A DNA stretch of 64,000 nt from positions 28,441,955-28,505,954 of the forward strand of contig OY855903.1 in the NCBI GenBank assembly GCA_963693305.1. The letters are read 5' to 3'. Source of the DNA: Meandrina meandrites (Eukaryota > Cnidaria > Anthozoa > Scleractinia > Meandrinidae). Made by a program: the position numbers and the translations under genes. The notes under the pieces are model-generated. The model saw nothing but the letters and a program-made list of their open reading frames with translations, was not told the origin of the DNA and ran no database searches. Shown piece after piece: positions 44,040 to 56,600 of the stretch (the stretch's first letter is position 1; each line of letters starts with the position of its first letter).

Positions 44040-44671
44040 ATTCAGAAGTAAAATAGTTGGCCCATAAATTAGCTTCTTGTTTGTCTATTTTCGCAGAAAC
44101 AACGGCAAGTGAATTCACTGCAGAATACCCGGCTAAAGTGGCTACGCAAAGCAAATCAGCCATTTGGCCGCATCCTGAGAGCATACAGTAGGAACCTCCA
44201 AGAGAAGCAAAAATTGGTTTGAAAAAATCGGGAATTTCCAGAAAATGGAGGGTTTGATAAAAATCGGGATTCTACTGTCCACACTATGTCCATTTCTTGT
44301 TCTAAAAATGTAAAAAAGGAAGGGGAACTTCGCAGCAAGGTGTACAGCTTTGAATATTATCCGAGTACCTTTTCGACCCTTGAGGACGGTTCAAGCGGCT
44401 TACTCTAAGCACTTACCCCCTGCTTTAGCCGCTGGGTGACTGTCGTTGCAGTAGCAGCGACGTCGGATTTTATACGGTCGTTCGGTCGTTTACGGTCGTT
44501 TCGTCGTGGATGGGAAGTGTTGTGAAAGATCGTGAAAGAGAGTGAAAAAGAGGTAACAGTTTCAGTCAGCAGCGCAAAGGAGTAGTGGAAGTCCGTGTGG
44601 AAGAAGTTTGAAACTGCTCTTATCATGACATACCTGTAGTTTATCGCTTGAAGTTGCCACTTTTTTACAAC

Positions 44672-47600
44672 ATGCTGTCTGAACTAGAAGAACTGGACGA
44701 GTCAAGAGCATGGCCACGGCTATTTCAAGTACGTGAGTCTAATTAAGTCCCGGCTGAACGAGCCAACAATAATCTTGCATGAACTGGCAAAACGATTAAC
44801 CATTTCAGCAAGTACAGAATTCAGGGCCGCTCTGCAGGTCCGCCTCATTTACATGTGTCGGGACGCTTTGTAGAAAGAGGAATATCACAATAGATGTTAT
44901 TCTTGTTCAATGACAAGCAAATATAGTGGCCCTGCATTCTGTTATTTAGCTAAATAGGAGATGTATTAGTACAAGCTTAAGACACGGTTACCGGTCTTCA
45001 CTTTAAACACAGCTGAAATCCCTCTGACTGTCCAATAGTGCTCGTTTTGCAATAACACGAGTGAGCATCTTCCGAATAGTAAACAGTAGTACGTAGACAA
45101 ACTGAAGTGACTAACAATAAGTCCTAAGCTTAAATATTACAGAGTTTGCACAGTCTTAAAAAGTCCTTGAATTCCATTTTTCCTTGAAAACTCCTTGAAT
45201 TTCTGTGTAAGTCCTTGAAAAGTCCTTGAATTTTACTCAACTTTAAATGTAGTGGGATCGAAAGCAATTTGCTTTTCAGAGACTTTGTATGGTGTTCTTT
45301 TCCTGTGTAAAGCTACTTCAAACACTGTAAAACACAGGTGTAAATTAAAGCATCTAATAAGGAGAAAAGACAAGTGAACGGAAAAATGAAGTAGACGGAG
45401 ATGAAGCAAACACTTGAAGACTTGGAAACCAGTCTGGAAAACATGTATGTTACGCCGAAGATCTTCGGCGTGGAGCTCGATAATTTAATAATAATAATAA
45501 TAATAATAATAATCAACTTTATTTATAGAGGGTAAACACATAACAGTAAAAAACTGACAAACCAGTGGCCCTCTAATATAAAATACAATCGAGAACTAAA
45601 AATAATGCTAAAAATCTAACAATCTAAAATTACAAAATTTAGTTTAAAATACGCTATAATATAAAAACTAGGTAAAAATTACTCTAAAATGGCGAGATTG
45701 ATATAAAAGAGTTAACTAAAAGGTAAAGTGATCTAAATGTTTGTATGTATCTATTTACGCCAACTTCTGGCATATTTCATAGGGATTTGGCGTAAAACTT
45801 CGGCGTATCAAATACGAACTTTCCAGTATGGCTTAGAAACCTGTTAGCTTGGACTGGGAATGTGCATTTGTATACCATGTGCAAAATTATATTTCTGGTA
45901 GGTGGTCCTTGAAAATTCAATTTAGTCCTGGAAAAGTCCGTGAAAAGTCCTGGAAAAATGGGTGCGATTTTTTTTACGAACCCTGTATTGGTGGTTTTCA
46001 CTGTCATGCAATAAAAAAATAAAATCGAAACCATTCAACGACAGAAGCTATGAAATTCAGATATTATAGAAGATAAATAGATAAACAATTTTTCCACATC
46101 CCAGGTCTGTGCGGTGCACCATTTGTGTGTTATTCGCCAAAACTTTCTACGCAAATTTATAAAGCTCAGTATGGAGACGCCATATTTGTGTCCTTCCGAG
46201 GGACACAAACATGGCCGCCGTGATGTCAGAGAAACCATCTGGAACTTAATTTTGCTATTAATAGTGACTACCTTTGGCTCATGATTTATACTTTTACATA
46301 AACAGCATAAACATAAACAGTACAATGGGAATGTTCAATCTGCAAAAATGGAAAGGAAAGGCCTTCTTTCAATCAAAACAACTTTGGCATGGCACACAGC
46401 TTGATACCACATATGGTGGAGAACTCGAATATTCAAAATGCTCTGTTTTTAAAACAAAGGGCACAACCAAGCTGGAAATCTTACACCTAGTGGCATCGAA
46501 AGTTTAGCAGGCCTATTGAATTTTGATTTCAGAATTTTATGACATAACATGAATACCAAGAATTAGGAAGGACCCCTGATTAGTTAAGGCCCTATGGCCA
46601 ACTAGAAGATTTAGGCACTGAAATAAAGTTGTTGTAGTTGTTGTTATTAATATATTTTTTTTCAAGAACATATTTTGTTATGAATTCTTTCAAAATTCCG
46701 TTTCTTCTTAACTCGGTAGCGACTCAACTGGGAAGCCAGCCAGAAAGCTGGATCTCTGACAGCAGCAAGACTTCCTGAAAATAGACAGCTAAACCGGTAC
46801 AGAGATGTTTTACCATGTAAGTTCAACTATGGGTAGTTTAAATTTTGCTTTCTAGTTAATGCAAACTGAAGGTTGCTTTTGGTTGACTTGTATAATATAG
46901 GGGTGGTTCTTAGATAATTTTCATATCCAAAACAGGCACCCCTGCCACGGCTAAAACAATGCATCAAGCCACCTTAACGGAAATCTCTACATTCTTTTGT
47001 AACTGAAGGCCCCTGCTGGTGCAAACAAGACTGCATTTAACCTTACTTACAAGAAATATATGTATATAGGTTGTTGCTACAGTATAATGCAGCATTTGTT
47101 ATATAATAAAATAAAAATAAAATAAAGAAAGTTTTACAAAGCAAACTGTAAAACACAGTTAATGGAGTGTGACGCCTTATGAGCTCACAACCTGCCACAA
47201 GACCCTTATTATGCCAAATGTGTCTGGTGTCCTTTATCATAATTACTGTTTAGTTAATTGGGCGGGACTAGGATATTAAATAAAATACAGCCCAGTCAAA
47301 ATGTTTTTGAGTTGTAGGCAAAATGGCTGGAGTAGTTGGCAGCACATTTGGACGCCAACTTGTTTGTAATTGAAGAGCATTTTTAGCTGTACATAAAACT
47401 TGAAAATTTAATGTCAACAGCATGATCACATCCTTTTACAGCAATATTTGTTGCCAAAATAATTATGTTGCAACTAGAATATTGTTTTTTGTTCAGTAAG
47501 ACATCACCAGAGACACAATCGATCAGCATACATTACGTACATTCATTCAGTGGTTTGTAATGCAATGTAAGGGCGATTTTCAAATATGGCTGTTTTTGGC

Positions 47601-50600
47601 TGTGTTGTAAGTGGAGAGAAACTTTGTTGCTGTGTTTTGGTTCATACTTCTCGTGATAAAAGCAAAACAAGATCAAAGTAATTGTGGTGTAACATCAATT
47701 CATATTTGTGTGACTGATTTTATGGCAAAGTTAAAACTTAAAACTGATTTATTTAGTAAACTTAAGTGTATAGTAGGCGGTAGATATTTTGTTGTAGGCG
47801 GCAAAATCACTGGCTGTCGGCACATTTTGACTGGGCTGAAAATATATTATTATTGATGTTCAATAACAGCAAATCTATGAAGAAAATATATTGCACCTTT
47901 GTGACTCCATAGCTATCATATCACATTACAAATTTGAATTTTAACAGATCCTCATATTAAATATGCTAATTTGTGCAATCACGAACATTGCTTCTCTTCA
48001 AAAAATGTACTTAAGTTGCTAGTGTTTCGTGGCTCACCCCCTGCCACCACCCCTGTCTGCCATTCTTTTACAAAACTTCCTATGGAACTGAACATTATTT
48101 GTGCCAATTCTCTTCACCGTCCTCAGTTTGATAACAGTCATTTAACACAAAAATTGTAAGCTACTTTTATTTACCTTAATTTTTTGACAAATTTCCTGAA
48201 AATTGTTGTTATTAAGACTCTGTTGTGAAACGGCATCGCTTCTGCATGCATTGTGTGTCACACTGTTTGGAGGAACATAGGGTTTTGGGGAAATTATTTA
48301 TCAACATTGTGCATTCTTGTTTTCAGATGATCACAGTCGAATCATTTTAAAGGAAGATCAGGACTATATAAATGCCAATCTTGTTGAGGTGAGTCCAACA
48401 ATATTGTTCAGTGTAAGGAAAATTTTATTTTTTGTATTCAATTAATAAGTGTATTGAAGCCTCCAGTGAGCACCAAAATTTTCCTAAGTTTTAAAAGGAC
48501 TTGGCTCATGAAAATTAAGTACTGCTTCAATTCAGTTAGGTTTTGATGTCTATGAGAATCTTTCTTAAAATCAAATGAAGTTAATTATCTTCATGTCGTG
48601 AACTTGTTTGTGTATTTTCCAGCTGGGCAATTTCCTCTGATATTTTCTCTTCAGCTGCACAGTTGTGGGTCTGTTTCAGCATGTTCCTTTTGTGTTTCCT
48701 CAAAAACTGAAATGAAACAGACTCATTTCACAATGAACACAACCCTTTGTTTGCAATACAACTACAAAAAGTATAACATTTTCCCTAGTACTTGTAATTC
48801 CATTTGAAAACTTACAAAGGATCTTTTGTTGTATTTTAAAATAAATATTTATTAAATAGTAACAATTTTTTCAATCTTTGAGTTAAGGTTACCATATACC
48901 TTTGGGGGTGTCTCGAGTCTAAACGATGTAGCGCAGTCGGAATAAATTGTAGACAGCTAAAACCCTATATCAAATTAAAGCTTATTGAGCTGGCTTTCAA
49001 TCTATTAAAACCGTTTTGTAGTAGAATGAAATGTCAATCTTTTAGGAACCTCGAAACACGAGCACCTGAGTCACCTTTTGAAAGCTACAAGTCAAAGCGA
49101 ATTTAGTATTTCACTAATTTGATTTGTTCTTTGGTTTCCGGACCCCAAGCGCTAAAAAAAGGTGTCGGCGTTTTGTCATATTCAATTTCAGTAAAAAGAT
49201 ACAAGACATTTTGCAAATAGGGCTAAAACACAGGGGAGTGATCGTACAAAAATCACTGCAGTAGAAAAAGTATACAAAAATAACAAAATCGCCGACACTT
49301 TTTTGTTATTAACATGTTAAACTAGCTGCTTGCCAAATTTGATGTAGAAGGAGCAAATTCCTTTGGAGTTGTAGCTCTTTAAAGTGTCGCGTTCAAAGCG
49401 AAAAATTGATTTCAGAAAACAGCGCTTAAAAAATATCCTGCAATGCAAACAAACACCGCCCACATGAAGCTTGCAACACCTTCTTGAATAACAAGGCCAA
49501 TCAGTGCGCGAGAATGGTGGCTCTCATGATAATTCCCAAAAAAACTCTCTCGGTCGAGTGCATACACGTCATATGGATGTCAATCAAAAGAAGAATTTTT
49601 ACTTCCGGTCAAAAACGAAATATGCTCATTTCTCCACCGATATTTACTCTTTTTCAAAACTTTTTTTTTAAAATGAAAGATCACACTTTGACCATTACTT
49701 GGATCTTAAAATCTGATTTCGGGAAAAATGTATACGGGTTACCGTATACATTTTTCTTAAACAAAAATAATTAACCATAATTACAAAAATGGCGAATATC
49801 TTCCTTTAATCCTTCTCGGAAGAAGACTTTGCTGAAAAGAGCATCAGTCATCACATACATGCCCTGTTGCTATCCCAGAACAGCTCGCACATCTGGCAGT
49901 TGTCCTTTCCCTCAGGAAATGAGGTAGAAATTAAGCGGGGTGACTCTTAACTACCAATTTGTTTCTAAGGCAGGTTTGTAATTGCTATATTTTGGAAACA
50001 AAACCTCGTACAGATAAGCTTTTTGCACGAGTTTGTTCTATTGAAGATTCCTCCAAGAGTTTCAAGTCACGGTCATATTTAACGCGTCACGTGACCAGAA
50101 CAGAATAAACCCTAAAATTCAAACGGCGGATAGATTTTAAAATTAAAATGAGCGTCAATTGATAAAGAACGTCCACATGCGTAATGTGACGTATCGTTTT
50201 CATGAAATTCGCGTTGTTATAAGAGTTATGGCCTAATATACACTCATATTTGCAGACTTTCATCAGTAGCGTTTCCTTTTTTCATGTAAACGGTAAAAGC
50301 ATACGTCAGATTATAAAGATGGCTACGTTATCTCTGATTCGTAAGAGAAATCGGAACTTAACCTTGTTTCCGTGGAGTTTTAGGGATTTTGGGACTGACA
50401 CTAGTTTCGCACGCGCAATGTTATATTTTTCAAAGCAGGTGTCAGGGTTCAAAATAAAATTTCGTTTTTAGCCTGAATTTGTCGGCTTTTTTTGTCAAGG
50501 CTCATTTTTTCCCGGCCATGCGTTTTCAAGGGACACAATGCATATGCATACATGACGTACCCATAGGCTTGCAATGCATTCTGGGGCGATTTCAAATACA

Positions 50601-53600
50601 GTTGTTCATTTGCAAGTTTTCCGAACTGAAAATATTTTACTTCAAAGCAAAAGAATGGATTGGAGCAATTTGACTTCTTTTCTTATTTTGAATGTTTGAG
50701 AAGCAAATAAGATCTTCCAATATAATTTTCTGGAGGGACACAATACCTGAGAAAGTGGGGCGGCGCGTTACTCATCTTAACGCATAAATGAAGTTGCCAC
50801 ATTTGCGAGCGACTAAACCGCAAAACCAGAAGTTTTAGTCGCCAAAGATGAAATTTTGGTCGCATTAGCCACCAGTGAGTCGCACTTTCTAGCCCTGTAG
50901 CTGCTTTATTGTCTGATATAAAATGTTTCCTTCAACTTACAGCAACTTTGAATTCAGTTGGCCGATCAAGGCACGATATTTTATGTTTCTTCGGTGAAAA
51001 GTAGCCGGCAAGTGTCGTCAAAGTGCCGGCTGCCGCCGACAGCCGGCTTCTATTTTGAACCCTGGGTGTACCCCCAAACAAAATTAACCATTTAGCGTTA
51101 CAAAAAGCTTCAAAATCGCTTGCTTCAAAATACAGTCTTCAGCCATTCCTTAACAACTGCTCCAGATCTGTAGTTAAGAGTCTCCCCCCTTAAACCTTGA
51201 AAGCAAAATCAAAATACTTTTATTGGCTTCCAGGGTTGGAAAGTAAAATTTCAGAGCGCTCACCATTTGGGCAAGTGTCCTTTGAGCTGCACTCGCCCAG
51301 ATAATTTGTCACTCGCCCAGTCTCCTCGCTCCACACAAACACAGACTTTTTATTGTTGTGAATATTTTGGTCCTCGACTGATTATTAATAAGTTCAATTT
51401 TGTCTTCACAGATTCCAAGGTTGAACAAAAAGTACATTCTTACCCAGGTTTGTTACCTTAACACAATTTTTTTTGCAGGATTCAAGCTGTCAACTGCTTG
51501 GTTGACAGGTTGTTCAGTTGGCTCAAAGATCAACTGACTGCCTGGTTGGTGTGATTTAATCTGCTCGCATTCCAAATTTTGTTTCCCCCTCTGTCAACTT
51601 GATTTATTAAACTCGACGATCTTTATGACTAAAATCCAATTACAATCTGTTGTTTTGAGTTGTGTCATAACTGACTAATGACCAGATATAAAACCTACAT
51701 GGCTTTAATTTGGTATTTTCAAAGTCTTAGTTTTGAATTTCTTGAAGCAAAGATTTTTGCGGTTTCAATAACATGCAAACTCTGAAATTCAAACCTCAAC
51801 CAACAGTTTGTTTTTTGCTGTCATCAATCATCTATTAAGCGGACCTCTGAGGAAACAGAAGTCGCTATATGACTGTCAGTGATGGGTATATTTTAGTTCA
51901 AAGCGGCAAAACACGTAGGCAAAACATGTAGGTTAGGCTTTGAACCTCAGAGTTCACATGTTATTGAAAGGCTCGATAATCATGAATAGCTATATTTTTT
52001 GATATTTTATTTTTTCAGGGGCCATTGCCTCATACTGCAAAGCACTTCTGGCAGATGATATGGGAGCAGAACAGTGAAGCAGTTATTATGTTAAACAAAG
52101 TGATTGAGAAAAATCAGGTTAGAACAGAGCATATATACTTGAAGGATGCAATTTTTAGGGCATGAATCCTATTATTAAAAATTTTTAGCACCTGCCAAAT
52201 GTTAAATAACCTTTTCCCAGTGTCAATTCCTTAACCATCATGAAGACCAAATGCAACAAACAAGTCTTTAGGGTTAAAGACCTGTGAAGCCACAGCTAGC
52301 CCAAGCTTGATATATAAGTATTTTGCTGTATGTTATTATACAAAACTCAAAATGAGGTTTTGGGATCAATAGGCAGTTTTAATTCCTCTTCTTTGCCTTG
52401 CTTCTATATATATATATATCCTTTTCTAATTTTTTAACAGTAGTCATGCACACACACTGGGAAGTCAAAACAGTGCTTCATGATGCTTATGTAACATTTT
52501 GCAGATTAAGTGTTTCCAGTACTGGCCCTGTGGAGAGGCATATGGTCATGTCAATCATCTTGAGTTTGGTGATTTCAGAGTCTACTACCTAAGGGAATTG
52601 CGAAATGAATACTTTACCATCAGATCACTGGAACTAGAAAATATCTTGGTCAGTATGACAAGTATTTTTATTTATTATTAATTTTTTTTTTTTGAACTGA
52701 ACAGTACCTGTTAAATTTATTCAAAGCAATACGACTTCTATCATTCAAGATCAGACACAAACAAAGTTTTATTGGTATCACCATTGATGTATTAAGAGTA
52801 TAACACCCCTCCTGGTAAAGACCATTTCAGTGAATATGTGCTTTGTTACCTACTTACTCAAATCTTTTCCCCCTTTAAATTTGTCTGTGTTTTGTGTTAT
52901 TCTTGGTCACTGTGTTATTCTTTGTTCAATCGATCGATGGTTAAGAAGCAGCCAATCAGCAACCGTTTTCTGCAAGGAGTGAAATAAAAAGCAAGCCACT
53001 GATTGAATAACATTTAATGTTATTCAATCAGTGGCTTGCTTTTATGAAACCTTGAAGACAAGTATAATGGCATATTGAACGGTGAATTAAGGACAATGGC
53101 TATATCCTCGTGCAAACAAGAAACACATTTTTGTAGTTCAAATGGAAAGAAATGACATAAAAGGACACTCAACTGCCTAAAAAAGGTGATGAAGCAGAAC
53201 AGCGCCACAATACACAATATCCAAAGTTTAAAGCGGCAATCAACAAGCACTATTCTCCTCTTCGCTGCAATGTAACCGACATGTCTGCACACCTTATGAC
53301 ATCAGGAGATCTTATTCGTAGGTTTTGGCTGTGTGCTGGATGTCACACATTTTTAGCTTGAAATTGCCAACTTTAAGGCAAGAAAACTAGAAGACCGCGC
53401 GCTTCAATATAGCTCAAATTTGAAAAATACGAATCAGTGGAACATGTAATTTCATTTTTTGTCATAAAAAAGGGTCGAAAATTTCATTTTGTAGGCAGGA
53501 TGGTAATATAAAATTTATTGTAAATGCTCTTCAAGGCAAAACATTTAATTTGTGTATTTGATCTTTATGCAGACGGGGGAGAGACGTCCCATTGACCATT

Positions 53601-56600
53601 TTCATTATCTAACCTGGCCAGACTTTGGAGTACCAACATCACCTGCTACTTTTCTGGCTTTCCTATTTGAAGTGCGCAAGACAGGGGTTATGTCTGCTGA
53701 TGTAGGACCTTGTGTTATTCATTGCAGGCATGTTTCATTGTTTTGTATTAAACTACTAACAGCTAATTGTGTCAACAGATTACCAGTATGTTATTGCATT
53801 CGTCTTATTTTTTAGGGGTTAGCATAAGAATGCTGCATTTAAATTGGTCCACAAGTGCTGATTAAAACACTTTTCCTTTTCCTTAAGGTGACTCAATCAA
53901 AATAAAGACGTGCTGTGTGCTTCACCATTTCTGACTTGATTTCCCTGGAGTGAAACGCTCACATTTTATACACAATTTATTGAGGATTAATAGGCATATC
54001 AATATGTTGATGTTTGTTAGTTTTGCGCGATGTTACGCTTATTGAACACTACTTTTTGGATAAAACTACTGGAACATTAATCTACAGTGAGTGATGTAAA
54101 TAAATAGTCCTACAGACGTACACAAAGTACATTGTTTCCCTGCTTTAAGAACTTTCTTACCTGGAATTGTTAGCAATAGCAGTTTTTACATCAAGCATTG
54201 CTAAAAGAAATAACTGATGTTAAATTAATTTAATCTAATATTAACTATTAGTAGAATTCTACTAGTACACTAATGCAAATTCTGCAATGTGATTGGCTGA
54301 GCTATTGAACACTATCAGCCATTAGTGTGCAGTTGCCGAAGGTCGTCCACAAAATGCGACGTTTTTATCGTTTTCCCGATGTTTTGGAAGGAGGTTTAAA
54401 TGTAAATGGATAATAAAATTCTCGAGAAGACTAAAAGAAGGACATTAGCGGTTTCTTGACTTTAAAAGCTTGAAATTATTGAAAAATGGGTGCACGCGCG
54501 TAGACAACTGCAAATTTACCAAGTAAAATTCAATGCGTGTGATTTTGTTAAAACGTTAAGTTCGATAATGCGTAGGAAAATAATTAGAAACCATTATTTG
54601 CGTTTATTTCAGTCAGAATTCTACTAAAACAATTAGATTATTCGCTTTCAATTTCTATGAGGTGATATTGTTCATAGAAATACTGTTCATAGAAATCTCG
54701 AGCTCATAATCTAATTGTTAATTATTATGATAAGACAAACATCTTTGGGTGCAGTTATGATTTAATTCTATTTTCACAACTTTATTTCTAAGAAATCCTA
54801 GAAATTCTTAGGAAAAGAATCCTAGGAATTTCTAGGAATTCTAAGCTTCATTTTGCATTGTCATATGGAGATTTATAAAATATATGCTTTAAATGAATGG
54901 CTTAATAGTTAAGTGAAAGGTTTGTTTTTCTTATTAATAAAGTGCTGGTATAGGGAGATCAGGGACATTTGTTATGGTGGATTCTGTCCTGACAGAGGTA
55001 AGTAGGAAACTGTTCAAAATTTAGCTTTCCTTTGAACTTTTGTACTATAAACCAATTTTACTTTACATTGTTGATGTGGTTGTACTGGTAATTTTGTTGG
55101 TCAGTTATTGTTTTATTGGTATAGACAAGACAGACAAATTTGAGCTTGAAATAAAGAAAGTTATTTCCTGGGCATTTTACTATTGTTATATTGGCAAGTG
55201 TTGACATGTAGTTTCTGTTTCATCTTTTCACCTTGAGTTGCATGCAAACTAAAAATGTAATCATTTATTCATATCAATTAGAACTGACTTGCATGAACCC
55301 AAATTTGAGCTTGAAATAAAGAAAATATCTCAAAGTAGAGTAATAAACTTTTCTTTAAATCGCGATATATTGAACTCAACTGTGTGCCATTTAAATTATA
55401 ATTGCATTAAAAAATGGCGGTCACCCTGCTCGTTTAGAAGAAAAATAATGACCATTTTATTTCCTTGCCAAAATTAACCTGAAGGAAATGCTGTTAGGTG
55501 TGTGTGAGCACTCGTGGGTGCACTACAGTGGTGTAATTGACGCGAAAAATCGTGCGCAGCAAGGATGCGCAATGCAATTCAGTGCAATCACCTTAAGCCA
55601 TTGCCTTGTGATCCTTTACGTACTGAAGAAGTGTTTATAGTGGTTTCTGGGTGTATTTTAGAAGCTCCTCATACATGTATCTTGTGTATTGGACACAATA
55701 TCCAGCATGGCAATGTGAATAGCAAAATATCATGATATGGTGTTGTGAGAACTATCTTTCCTTTTGTTGACCAGATTGAACTCAATGGCCACATGGATCA
55801 AATTGACATTAAAGCTATGCTGTTAGAGATACGTCAGTACAGAGTGGGTCTCATCCAAACACCAGATCAACTTCGCTTCACGTATTTAGCAATTCTAGAA
55901 GGTGCTCGAGTACTGATGCCTGAGATATATCACAAAGCAGACAACCGTCACTTTCAACAGCAGGCCAATGCTGGTAAGTGACCACTGTGCAACCGATTGC
56001 ATAATGCTTAGTTTGATTGTTCCTAATATAGCATCAAAGTACAGTTTATATTTTACAGCAGACAGGTAAAATAGAAGAGGTCTAAAATTTGAAAACTTAG
56101 GGCCGATGTTTTCAAGTTTGGCAGCAATACTTGGAGGAAAATCGCTAAACAAACATTGATTATGGTTTATGCACATATTATAGAGTTAATTTATGTCTTT
56201 TGGCATTTAAAGGTTATCTTGTTGATCTGTGAGTGCCCCTTAATAATTCTAGCATAGTTAACACAAAAGCTTAGAAGACTGCTCATGATACTGCCCCTTT
56301 AAAAGCTAAAAAATCAAGGTTCATGGCCAGTGGGTAAAATGATATATGAAGGAAATTTTTCCTGATTACTCTGATTACTGACTACCATGTTTTCAACTCC
56401 AATCATCTTTTGAAATTGCATTCTCTTTTCCTAGAAAGTGAAGGGAGCAAAAAAGACCAAGAGGATGCTGAAGATGTGGAGGAGACACCACCTCCATTAC
56501 CACCACGACGAAGGCTTGAAGCTACTGATGAACCAGTGACTAAGAAAAGCCGTACAAGTGAACATGGTATGTCAATATCAAAACAATTTACAGAAAACAT

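Larger units (their letters stand above)
41864..44671. other. Spacer between SMIM13 and the phosphatase gene
   Basis: It contains the SMIM13 3' UTR (AATAAA candidates at 42719 and near 42998), a 21-bp minisatellite, a SINE-like copy and a C17 tract. No gene was recognised; short ORFs at 43.0-43.7 kb are repeat shadows. Confidence 0.5.

Noticed and set aside
46274..46507. 77-codon ORF in phosphatase intron 1
   Set aside because: No recognisable similarity, and it lies between repeat fragments. It does not join to the flanking exons.
53727..53732. GT at 53731 as the exon 7 donor
   Set aside because: Using it would add four bases, shift the frame and destroy the [10 protein letters not shown] motif, whereas the GC at 53728 keeps both.
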